DNA of 5,678 nucleotides from an uncultured Lentisphaeria bacterium (GTDB lineage Bacteria; Verrucomicrobiota; Lentisphaeria; Victivallales; UBA1829): positions 1 through 5,678 of the forward strand of contig CAJMAW010000170.1 in NCBI GenBank assembly GCA_905211485.1. The letters are read 5' to 3'. Shown here piece by piece: positions 1-5,642 of this stretch. The position numbers and the translations under genes are program-made. The notes below the pieces were generated by a model, which was given only the letters and a program-made list of their open reading frames with translations, made no database searches and was not told the origin of the DNA. Position 1 is the first letter of the stretch. Each line of letters starts with the position of its first letter.

Positions 1-2
1 GT

Positions 3-530
3 CTATTTGTCTTCTTCCCATCCGATTACGCGGCGGAAGCGGCTGTCCAGACCTGTAGGAATATTATCACCTGTCTGGAGTCGGACAGCAATGTAACCTA
101 CAGATTTGACAGCCGAAAAAGCGAGTTGGAATATCAGTACGTGATTGTAAGAGAAGAAACGGACATGTATGTATTTCTGACCGCCATGTCCCTTTTCATC
201 ATTGTCTTTGCGATCGGTGGGCTAAAAATCATCCAGATATACCGCGACAAGAAACGGATCGCGATCTCGATGGCGTTGGGCGCTTCTCCCGGCAGGATGC
301 TTTTGGAGATCACCGGCGACACGATCCTCACGCAGGCGATCGCCGTACTGCTCGGTGTGCTCTTTGGAAGCTGGATATGCAGTCATTTCCCGCACTATAT
401 GACGGCGATCCACCTGCATCCCATCGGCTATCTGAGTCTGATTCTGACAGCGATCCTCTCTTACGCCATTTCCTACGCCATCATGCGGAATGATTTTCTG
501 AAGATCCGCCCTGTCACAATACTGAAATAG
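3..530 (+). CDS. FtsX/MacB-type ABC transporter permease, C-terminal part (5' end outside window)
   Basis: The frame is open from the first bases of the window, so the start lies upstream; 175 residues are visible. About 55 residues of a soluble, probably extracytoplasmic domain are followed by three hydrophobic segments at roughly residues 57-82 (YVFLTAMSLFIIVFAIGG), 103-128 (ILTQAIAVLLGVLFG) and 140-163 (YLSLILTAILSYAISYAIM). Between the first two lies the cytoplasmic motif KKRIAISMALGASPGRMLLE, which resembles the 'REI..+.ALGAS...I' signature of FtsX-like permeases, and the protein ends RPVTILK, like the usual 'xPxxaLr' tail. These proteins usually pair with a short MacB/LolD-type ATPase in lipoprotein, peptide or lipid export or in mechanotransmission. 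Here the next gene is an Opp-type ATPase nine bases downstream. An OppC-type permease was considered, but the 'HxLPN' part of the EAA loop is absent. The substrate cannot be predicted. Confidence 0.8.
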   Translation, partial: LFVFFPSDYAAEAAVQTCRNIITCLESDSNVTYRFDSRKSELEYQYVIVREETDMYVFLTAMSLFIIVFAIGGLKIIQIYRDKKRIAISMALGASPGRMLLEITGDTILTQAIAVLLGVLFGSWICSHFPHYMTAIHLHPIGYLSLILTAILSYAISYAIMRNDFLKIRPVTILK

Positions 531-534
531 GTGG
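529..534 (+). promoter_or_regulatory. Ribosome binding site of the ATPase gene
   Basis: AGGTGG overlaps the permease stop codon (TAG 528-530) and stands five bases before the ATG at 540. It favours that ATG over the in-frame GTG at 531, which lies inside the Shine-Dalgarno sequence itself. The arrangement suggests translational coupling of permease and ATPase. Confidence 0.7.
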
Positions 535-539
535 TTATT

Positions 540-1499
540 ATGATAGAACTCAAGAACATATGCAAAACATACGACGGTACGCACACGGTGCTCGACGGTA
601 TCTCCATGACCATAGATTCCGGGGAATTTCTCATGCTCATCGGCAAATCCGGATGCGGGAAAAGCACACTTGCGCGTGTTATGCTGCGTCTGGAAAATCC
701 GACGGAAGGATCCATTTTTCTGGGCGGGGAAGATCTCTGTGCCCTGCACGGGGAAGCGCTGCGCAGGAAACGCGGTTTGTTTCAAATGATTTTTCAGGAT
801 CCTTATGGATCTTTGAATCCGCGGATGAGCGTGTTTTCGGCTCTGGACGAGGCCCTGGTTCTGCATACGGATCTGGATTCCCGCGCCCGTTCGGAGCGGA
901 TTGCGGAGCTGCTGGAGATGGTGGGGCTGAATCCGGGCTATGCCCGGAGGCATCCGCATCAGTTCAGCGGCGGGCAGCGTCAGCGGATCGGGATTGCCCG
1001 GGCACTGGCGGTCAATCCGGCGTTTATTGTGGCGGATGAGCCGGTATCGGCGCTTGACGTCAGTGTCCAGGCGCAGATTGTGAACCTTCTTCAGGAAATA
1101 CAGAAGAAGACGAATGTGGCGTTTCTGTTCATTGCGCACGATCTTGCCGTGGTGGAGCATATCAGCTCACGGATCATGGTGATGTATCTGGGGAAGATTG
1201 TCGAGACGGGCCCGGCCTCGGAACTGTGTGCGCATCCGGCGCATCCTTATACGAAGGCGCTGCTGTCTTCCGTGCCGCGGCTGCACCCGGAGCAGGGAGA
1301 GGGAAGGATCATTCTGAAAGGAGACGTGCCGTCTCCGCTGGATCCGCCCGGGGGGTGCCGTTTTCATACGCGCTGTCCGCTCAGCCGTCCCGAATGCCGT
1401 GAGCACGTGCCGGAACTGCGTCCGCTGGGAGGGGAAGAGAGGCGGCACTGTTCGGCCTGCCATTTCCCGGAAGAGGTTGCGCGCCTGGGAAGAAAATGA
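540..1499 (+). CDS. Oligopeptide/dipeptide-type ABC transporter ATP-binding protein (OppF/DppF family)
   Basis: This 319-residue protein is a complete nucleotide-binding subunit that hydrolyses ATP at the inner face of the membrane to drive an ABC transporter. Visible motifs are Walker A GKSGCGKST (35-43), Q-loop Q86 in FQDPYGSLNP, signature FSGGQ (142-146), Walker B FIVADE with catalytic E167, D-loop SALD (170-173) and switch H200. The FQDPYGSLNPRMSV and DVSVQAQIVNLL stretches and the C-terminal oligo_HPY domain (HPYTKALL at 235, then GCRFHTRCP) are typical of OppD/OppF/DppD/DppF; the length of about 320 also fits. Cysteines 273, 279, 286 and 304/307 match the conserved C-terminal cysteines of that family, reported to bind a 4Fe-4S cluster in some members. 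The ATG at 540 is chosen from the AGGTGG five bases upstream. No Opp permease or binding-protein gene is visible; the upstream gene is FtsX-type, so the transported substrate is uncertain. Confidence 0.92.
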   Translation: MIELKNICKTYDGTHTVLDGISMTIDSGEFLMLIGKSGCGKSTLARVMLRLENPTEGSIFLGGEDLCALHGEALRRKRGLFQMIFQDPYGSLNPRMSVFSALDEALVLHTDLDSRARSERIAELLEMVGLNPGYARRHPHQFSGGQRQRIGIARALAVNPAFIVADEPVSALDVSVQAQIVNLLQEIQKKTNVAFLFIAHDLAVVEHISSRIMVMYLGKIVETGPASELCAHPAHPYTKALLSSVPRLHPEQGEGRIILKGDVPSPLDPPGGCRFHTRCPLSRPECREHVPELRPLGGEERRHCSACHFPEEVARLGRK

Positions 1500-1556
1500 C
1501 TGCGTTCCGGAGAAATCCGCTTCATACACATTTCCGCGTTTTTTCCGGGCGCGCAC

Positions 1557-1585
1557 TTGCCAGAAGAGGGAAATCGGTGTAGATT
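1557..1585 (+). promoter_or_regulatory. Probable sigma70-type promoter of frr
   Basis: TTGCCA (1557-1562, five of six matches to TTGACA) and TAGATT (1580-1585, four of six to TATAAT) are separated by exactly 17 bases. Transcription would start near 1592, leaving a leader of about 35 bases before frr. This implies that frr can be expressed independently of the upstream ATPase gene. Confidence 0.55.
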
Positions 1586-1612
1586 CCTCCCCATCAGACG
1601 AATTCCAACAAC

Positions 1613-1617
1613 AGGAG
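1613..1617 (+). promoter_or_regulatory. Ribosome binding site of frr
   Basis: AGGAG lies nine bases before the ATG at 1627 and fixes that codon as the start. The second in-frame ATG at 1636 would be 18 bases away, which is too far. Confidence 0.8.
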
Positions 1618-1626
1618 ATTGCCGTT

Positions 1627-2190
1627 ATGAATGTAATGACAGAACTTCTTGACAATCTTGAAGAAAGCATGATGCGCGCGGAAGAGGCGATGAAAACGGA
1701 CTTCGCCGGAATCCGGACCGGGAAAGCCTCCTCCGCACTGGTGGAAAACATTCAGGTCGAATATTACGGAAGCAGTTCCCGGATTCGCGACATCGCAGGC
1801 ATTTCCACGCCGGATGCCCGGCTCATCGTCATCCAGCCGTGGGACCGGACCGCTCTCCAGGCGATCGAAAAGGCGATCCTTGCTTCGAGCATCGGCATTT
1901 CCCCTGTCAATGACGGGAAAGTGATCCGTCTGCCCGTTCCCGAACTCAGTGAAGAGCGCCGTGTGGCTCTGACCAAGCAGGTCAAGGCTCGCGCCGAAGA
2001 TGCCAAGGTTCAGATCCGCAATGTCCGCAGAGATGGCAATGAGACGGCTAAGAAAGCTCAGAAAAATTCTGAAATCACCGAGGATCAGCTGAAAGATCTC
2101 CTTGAAAAAATTCAGAAGCTGACAGATGAATATGTCGCCCGGATTGACGCCGATCTGGCTGAAAAGGACAAAGAGCTCCTCAAGATCTGA
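1627..2190 (+). CDS. frr: Ribosome recycling factor (RRF)
   Basis: The product of 187 residues has the usual RRF length (about 185). RRF works in the cytoplasm with EF-G to split the post-termination ribosome complex so that subunits can be reused. Sequence marks of the family are FAGIRTGKASSALVE (26-40), the VEYYGSS turn leading into domain II, PWDRTALQAIEKAI (71-84), GKVIRLPVPELSEERR (97-112) and the helical KVQIRNVRRDGNE segment (127-139), which contains the conserved arginines of the long helix. The C-terminus (about 140-187) is charged and helical, as expected for the three-helix bundle. The gene has its own promoter-like sequence and Shine-Dalgarno site and is followed by a terminator, so it looks monocistronic. 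In many bacteria frr follows pyrH; here an ABC ATPase precedes it, so the common tsf-pyrH-frr order is absent. Confidence 0.97.
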   Translation: MNVMTELLDNLEESMMRAEEAMKTDFAGIRTGKASSALVENIQVEYYGSSSRIRDIAGISTPDARLIVIQPWDRTALQAIEKAILASSIGISPVNDGKVIRLPVPELSEERRVALTKQVKARAEDAKVQIRNVRRDGNETAKKAQKNSEITEDQLKDLLEKIQKLTDEYVARIDADLAEKDKELLKI

Positions 2191-2206
2191 CATTCATCAT
2201 TCTTTC

Positions 2207-2250
2207 AGAACGGAGGCGGAGACTGCTCTCTTCCTCCGTTCTTCTTTTCT
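2207..2250 (+). terminator. Rho-independent terminator of frr
   Basis: AGAACGGAGG (2207-2216) and CCTCCGTTCT (2233-2242) form a perfect 10-bp stem. The 16-base loop can partly pair internally (GAG with CTC). The stem is followed by the T-rich tail TCTTTTCT. It begins 16 bases after the frr stop codon. Confidence 0.8.
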
Positions 2251-2314
2251 GCTGAAAAAGAACCTTTCCGTTGTCAGCGTTTTTTGTTTTTCCCTCATCC
2301 TGAGCGTTATTTCC

Positions 2315-2341
2315 GGGGGGGCTGCGGGGGAAGAAGTGGGG
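2315..2341 (+). other. Possible G-quadruplex sequence
   Basis: Runs of seven, five and four guanines separated by CTGC and AAGAAGT satisfy the G3+N1-7 pattern if the seven-G run is split into two tracts by a one-base loop. It lies in the gap after the frr terminator. The pattern match alone does not show that the structure forms. Confidence 0.35.
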
Positions 2342-2397
2342 TGTGGTGCTTTTTTTCTCTCATTGTTTTTTCTTTTTCCGGATTCGCAGGGGATGGA

Positions 2398-2457
2398 GCG
2401 GGAAAAAGAAATGCGGGGTGTGGGAAAAGAATATTTTTTTCCCGCCTCGCGTTTTTT
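2398..2457 (+). terminator. Inverted repeat with T-tract, possible second terminator
   Basis: GCGGGAAAAA (2398-2407) and TTTTTCCCGC (2436-2445) are perfect 10-bp complements. An alternative inner hairpin, GGGAAAA (2422-2428) with TTTTCCC (2437-2443), uses the same right arm, so the two structures exclude one another. A T-run (2452-2457) follows eight bases later. The outer loop of 28 bases is long for a terminator, so this is tentative. Confidence 0.35.
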
Positions 2458-2587
2458 CTGTTCTCGGGAGATGGTCTGCTTCCTTATCCACATTGTAAAA
2501 AGAGGGGAGGGGGGAGAGGCGGCGCCGCTGGTAGGAAAGAGTCGGGGACTGCTGCGAGAGGCTATTATTCAGAGGGGACAGGACAGG

Positions 2588-2659
2588 ATGAAGCCGTGTT
2601 CTCCCGGGCAATGGAGAGCCGCTGTGGAAAGAAGAAGGATGAAGGTGGGACTGGGATGA
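2588..2659 (+). CDS. Possible 23-residue leader ORF overlapping the DUF1848 start
   Basis: The ORF starts at an ATG with AGGGGA (2573-2578) nine bases upstream and ends in a TGA that overlaps the next ATG as ATGA (2656-2659), a common sign of translational coupling. The peptide is short and basic, beginning MKPCSPGQW, and has no recognisable domain. The DUF1848 gene has its own ribosome binding site within this ORF, so the overlap may be accidental. No codon-bias evidence is possible at this length. Confidence 0.2.
   Translation: MKPCSPGQWRAAVERRRMKVGLG
2642..2648 (+). promoter_or_regulatory. Ribosome binding site of the DUF1848 gene
   Basis: AAGGTGG ends seven bases before the ATG at 2656. 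It supports that start over upstream in-frame starts such as the one at 2284, and the encoded protein then begins exactly where the family normally begins. Confidence 0.65.
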
Positions 2660-3297
2660 TTCTGAATACCGGGAACAGGACGGATATTCCGGCATTTTAC
2701 AGCGCCTGGCTCTGCAACAGGATCCGCGCGGGTTTTGTCTGTGTGCGGAATCCGTTCCATCCCTCCTGTGTGACCCGCTACCGGATGGATCCCGAAGTGG
2801 TGGATGTGCTGATGTTCTGCACGAAGAATCCTGCGCCTGCGTTGGAATGTCTTTCTGAATTCGGGATTTTCCGTCAGCTCTGGTTTGTGACGATTACGCC
2901 GTACGGGAGAGAGATTGAGCCCGGAGTGCCGAAGAAGAGGGAAGTGATCCGTGCTTTCCGGGAATTGTCCGATAAGATCGGGAGGAAGTGTGTATACTGG
3001 CGTTATGATCCGGTATTCCTGTTGGATCGTTATTCGATAGAGTTTCATTGCCGTGCATTTGAAGAAATGGCGTCCGTGCTTTCCGGGGCGGTGGAATATT
3101 GCGTGGTCAGCTTTATCGACTTGTATGAGAAGACCAGAAGAAATTTTCCCTCTGTGCGGGCGGTTACGCCGGAAGAGCAGAGAGTGCTGGCGGATCATTT
3201 TGTGAAGACGGGGAAACGCTATGGGATACGGATCCGCCTCTGCTGTGAGGATCCGGGGCTGGCGCTTCTGGGGGCGGATGTCTCGGGATGCATGAGC
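2656..3297 (+). pseudogene. DUF1848 family protein, C-terminally truncated
   Basis: About 214 residues match my knowledge of the DUF1848 family: MILNTGNRTDIPAFYSAW at the start, RNPFHP (31-36), DPEVVDVLMFCTKNPAP (45-61), LWFVTITPYGREIEP (75-89), YWRYDPVFL (114-122), VVSFIDLYEKTRRNFP (150-165) and IRIRLCCE...ADVSGCM (191-213). The function is unknown. Intact members end with a cysteine cluster resembling the iron-sulfur site of radical SAM enzymes (roughly GNDIGAYNTCxHGCxYCYAN). Here family similarity stops right after GCMS. I looked in all three forward frames downstream and found no such cluster. The frame does not stop at 3297: it continues to 4935, but from 3376 onward it is the exact antisense of the glycosidase. 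Loss of the cluster by deletion or rearrangement is the simplest explanation, hence the pseudogene call; a translated chimeric product cannot be excluded. Confidence 0.7.
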
Positions 3298-3375
3298 CGG
3301 GACGAAGCAGGATTTGAATACAAGGCGGGAGAGGGAAATGAGAGGCTCCGCGGAAGAGCAGAGTCTTATTCCTTT

Positions 3376-5400
3376 TCAGGGACAGGATTTTCTGTTTCTG
3401 GATTCGATGATGAAGGATCCTTTTTCCTCATAGATTTCGATCTGCCCGTACGGTGTGGGGATGGTTACGGCCTGTCCCGGGACAAGTTTCAGCGGAGCGG
3501 CGCGGAAACTTTTCCATCCGTCATCCGTTGCTTCGCATCCGCTGAAGATGAGGGGGAGCAGGAAAGCCGGTCCGGAACTCCAGGCATGGCAGAGACTCAG
3601 ACCGTAGGGACGGTCGTAAAAGCTGTAGATTTCCCGGTTCTTTTTTCTGCTGTCCCATGCTTCAAAAAAGGTGGTGGCTCCGACCTGGAGCATGCCTCCC
3701 CAGACTTCGCGTATTTTTGCGAGAGCCGCGGCGGCTTCTCCTGCCCGGTACATAGCCAGGAGTTCGAATGCGAGCATGAAGGGGGTGCCCGCCGGAGGCA
3801 GGTTGCCGTTGAGCAGTTCCTTTACGATCCGGAGGTTTTCCTCTTTTCCGGTCAGTCCTCCCAGGATGGCAAGGAAATTTGCGTGTCTGTGAAAGCCCGA
3901 TTCCGGTTCTCCGGGGACATCGAAGAAGAGTCCTTTTTCCGGATCCCAAGCTTTTTCAAAAAGGGATTGTTTCAGACGCAGCGCATGATCTCTGCAGCGT
4001 TTTTCGAGAGCGTCATCCTTCCTGCGGCGTGCGAGTCTGGCGGCGGAATGCAGACTCCAGTAAAAGAGTGTCTGGAGAGCGCTTGTTTTTTTGCCGTCGA
4101 TCCAGTCGATGGTGAAATTCTGTTCATAATCATCGTAGGGGATGAGGAAGGCATCTGGACTGCAGTGATGAAGGAGCACGTCGATATGTTCGCTGATTTC
4201 GGGATACTGCTGCTGGAGGAAGTCCGGATCGGAGAAATACAGCTGGTAGCTGTCGTGAGCGATGAGATACCAGAGGGAGTAGTCCACGACTCCGTTCAAA
4301 TGGGTTTTCCGGATTCCGGGGCGTCCGAGTGCGACCAGACTTCTGCGGATCGGTTCCGCTTCCGCGAAGGTGTATGCCGAGGCAAGAACGCTCAAGGCCA
4401 GGTCCCCCACCCACGGCAGACGGTCCCGTTTGATTCCGTCCAGCAGGAAGTACTGCATGCACATTCTCAGCGTATAGGCGGAACAGATCCAGATTCTGTT
4501 CAGTTCCTCGTCTGCTGCGAAGGCACCGCGGTAGCAGACCGGCGTGACGGAGGGGCGGCAGAGAATCCGGAGCGGCATGGAAGGTTTTCCCGACTCTGCC
4601 CGCAGATAACGGAATGCGATCGGAGCGGGGGTTTTCCAGATTCCCGGATCCTTTTCCAGCAGTTCCCAGTTTTGTTCTGCCACTGCGGGATCCCGGTTTT
4701 CCATTTCAGCGGGGGACTCGCCGAATCCGAAGGAGGTCGGTTTCTCCGGAGAGTGAATTTCCACTTCGGCAAGGATTTCTCTTCCTGCATCGAAGCGTCC
4801 GGGTGCGAATTCCTTCAGCGGGAGTTCCACTCCTTCCGCAAGATTGGCTTCCCCGTACGGATTACCGCCCGGACATGCTGCTGTGAAGGATGCGTCGTCT
4901 GTGCCAGTGTTTCTGTTTTCTTCCGAGGGGGCTGAGGCTTCCCAGCCCGGAAGCGCCGAGGCGATGGAAGGCAGACTTTTTCCGTCGTCGTCGACGCATA
5001 CTGTCAGCAGAAATTGTCCCGGGGCAGGCAGGCGGAAACGAATCTGTTCTCCATCCTGTTTTTCTGCTTTCAAAGGAGTTCCGTTCAGGAAGGCTTTGAA
5101 GTCTCCGTGAATGCGGAGATCCAGGATACCCGCATCGGCTTTCCGGCGGAAATGCACGCATGATGAGGGCTGATGCAGATTTTCGGTATATCCGACTTTC
5201 ATTTTCAGGATCCGTGTGATCCTGCGCATTTGCAGCAGTTGAAAGCATTCATATTCTGCGCGTGGATAGAGCCAGTTCACTTCCGGTTCCGTCTGACGGC
5301 GGGGGGGTATTTTTTCACTGGCCGAATAGAACGGATCGATGGTGGTGCAGGAGCGGGAGTATTCATGTGCCCGGCTTGGGGCGGCGGCGATAGGTTTCAT
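3376..5400 (-). CDS. GH78/alpha-L-rhamnosidase-like six-hairpin glycoside hydrolase
   Basis: The product of 674 residues is probably a cytoplasmic glycosidase, since no signal peptide or membrane segment is visible. Numbered from the ATG at 5400, an N-terminal beta-sandwich region starts near NWLYPRAEYECF (42-53). The (alpha/alpha)6 barrel follows from about residue 298 (DEELNRIWICSAYTLRMC). Its motif LLDGIKRDRLPWVGD (319-333) corresponds to the acidic GH78 active-site loop, with D321, D326 and D333. VGATTFFEAWDS (573-584) carries E580 at the position of the GH78 catalytic base, and HAWSSGP (605-611) is also typical. A C-terminal beta domain ends with VTIPTPYGQIEIY. GH78 enzymes release L-rhamnose by inversion, but the specificity here is unproven. 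The ATG at 5400 has AGGAA nine bases upstream; the ATG at 5454 would add 18 residues and has no visible Shine-Dalgarno site. The gene converges on the DUF1848 remnant, and I see no terminator after its stop. Confidence 0.85.
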   Translation of the reverse strand: MKPIAAAPSRAHEYSRSCTTIDPFYSASEKIPPRRQTEPEVNWLYPRAEYECFQLLQMRRITRILKMKVGYTENLHQPSSCVHFRRKADAGILDLRIHGDFKAFLNGTPLKAEKQDGEQIRFRLPAPGQFLLTVCVDDDGKSLPSIASALPGWEASAPSEENRNTGTDDASFTAACPGGNPYGEANLAEGVELPLKEFAPGRFDAGREILAEVEIHSPEKPTSFGFGESPAEMENRDPAVAEQNWELLEKDPGIWKTPAPIAFRYLRAESGKPSMPLRILCRPSVTPVCYRGAFAADEELNRIWICSAYTLRMCMQYFLLDGIKRDRLPWVGDLALSVLASAYTFAEAEPIRRSLVALGRPGIRKTHLNGVVDYSLWYLIAHDSYQLYFSDPDFLQQQYPEISEHIDVLLHHCSPDAFLIPYDDYEQNFTIDWIDGKKTSALQTLFYWSLHSAARLARRRKDDALEKRCRDHALRLKQSLFEKAWDPEKGLFFDVPGEPESGFHRHANFLAILGGLTGKEENLRIVKELLNGNLPPAGTPFMLAFELLAMYRAGEAAAALAKIREVWGGMLQVGATTFFEAWDSRKKNREIYSFYDRPYGLSLCHAWSSGPAFLLPLIFSGCEATDDGWKSFRAAPLKLVPGQAVTIPTPYGQIEIYEEKGSFIIESRNRKSCP

Positions 5401-5409
5401 TTCATGGGG

Positions 5410-5414
5410 TTCCT
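5410..5414 (-). promoter_or_regulatory. Candidate ribosome binding site of the glycosidase gene
   Basis: On the minus strand AGGAA stands nine bases before the ATG at 5400. Nothing comparable precedes the alternative ATG at 5454, where the upstream bases are CCGCGTTATCCATCGT. This is the main reason for preferring the shorter start. Confidence 0.45.
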
Positions 5415-5487
5415 GTTGTCTTCCTGGTCCGATGGCGGATTTCTGTCCATCCATACGATGGATAACGCGGTTTTATGGTGATTCCGA

Positions 5488-5515
5488 AATATAAAACTGA
5501 GTTCCCGGAATGCAA
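5488..5515 (-). promoter_or_regulatory. Candidate promoter of the glycosidase gene
   Basis: Read on the minus strand, TTGCAT (5515-5510) and TATATT (5493-5488) are separated by 16 bases. The -10 matches TATAAT in five of six positions and the -35 matches TTGACA in three of six. Transcription would begin near 5481. The inverted repeat ATTCCG (5481-5486) / CGGAAT (5506-5511) spans the -10 element and touches the -35, where a repressor could bind. Confidence 0.4.
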
Positions 5516-5542
5516 GAGAGGTTTTCCTATGCGATAAAGAAA

Positions 5543-5570
5543 CGTGAAAGTGCCATTCGCATTTTTCACG
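5543..5570. repeat. Imperfect inverted repeat (hairpin)
   Basis: CGTGAAA (5543-5549) pairs with TTTCACG (5564-5570). The stem continues through a G-T wobble and a one-base bulge to TGC (5551-5553) with GCA (5559-5561), leaving a five-base loop. Its right side shares the 12-base string TTCGCATTTTTC with the inverted repeat at 5643-5665. It lies upstream of the candidate glycosidase promoter. Confidence 0.6.
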
Positions 5571-5571
5571 G

Positions 5572-5636
5572 GATAAAAACTTGCGAAGCAATAAAAAAAC
5601 TTGCGAAGCAATAAAAAAACTTGCGAAGCAATAAAA
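5572..5636. repeat. 20-bp tandem repeat, three units, each with a GCGAAGC mini-hairpin
   Basis: The unit TTGCGAAGCAATAAAAAAAC occurs exactly at 5581-5600 and 5601-5620, and its first 16 bases recur at 5621-5636. The preceding bases 5572-5580 resemble the A-rich end of one more unit. Each unit contains the palindrome TTGC-GAA-GCAA. On the minus strand each short hairpin is followed by a T-run, like a very small terminator. The period of 20 is not a multiple of three, which argues against a coding origin. Confidence 0.9.
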
Positions 5637-5642
5637 ATTACG

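Larger units (their letters stand above)
2251..2655. other. Gene-free, low-complexity intergenic region
   Basis: This stretch of about 400 bases separates frr from the DUF1848 gene. It is rich in homopolymer runs: T-runs near 2281-2290, 2350-2377 and 2452-2457, and G-runs at 2315-2321, 2326-2330, 2338-2341, 2504-2507 and 2509-2514. The frames open across it give translations dominated by repeated Phe, Ser, Gly and Arg, with no recognisable domain. Only a 23-codon leader-like ORF near its right end has a ribosome binding site. Confidence 0.6.

Noticed and set aside
222..1160. A long minus-strand open frame antisense to the permease and ATPase genes
   Set aside because: Its translation is rich in His, Arg and Gln, has no domain, and is the antisense of a strongly conserved ATPase.
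1508..1544. Possible terminator between the ATPase gene and frr
   Set aside because: Only a bulged stem of about seven pairs (GGAGAAAT with ATTTCC) precedes the TTTTTT run; this is too weak to call.
1399..1626. Upstream in-frame extension of frr into the ATPase gene
   Set aside because: RRF similarity begins at the ATG at 1627, which has AGGAG nine bases upstream; the extension matches no known RRF and overlaps the ATPase in another frame.
2563..2568. TATTAT as a -10 element for the DUF1848 gene
   Set aside because: No acceptable -35 hexamer lies 16-18 bases upstream.
2284..2655. N-terminal extension of the DUF1848 frame back to the start codon at 2284
   Set aside because: The extension is low-complexity (Phe/Ser/Gly/Arg-rich), while the family start and a ribosome binding site coincide at 2656.
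2126..2659. A 177-codon + strand frame through the frr end and the intergenic region
   Set aside because: It starts inside frr, crosses the frr terminator and translates mostly low-complexity sequence; only its last 23 codons have a plausible ribosome binding site.
3298..3431. A frameshift that would restore the DUF1848 C-terminus
   Set aside because: The two other forward frames stop near 3316 and 3431, and neither contains the expected cysteine motif, so a simple frameshift does not explain the loss.
5572..5640. The tandem repeats as a CRISPR array
   Set aside because: The units are 20 bases, directly adjacent, with no unique spacers and no cas genes nearby.
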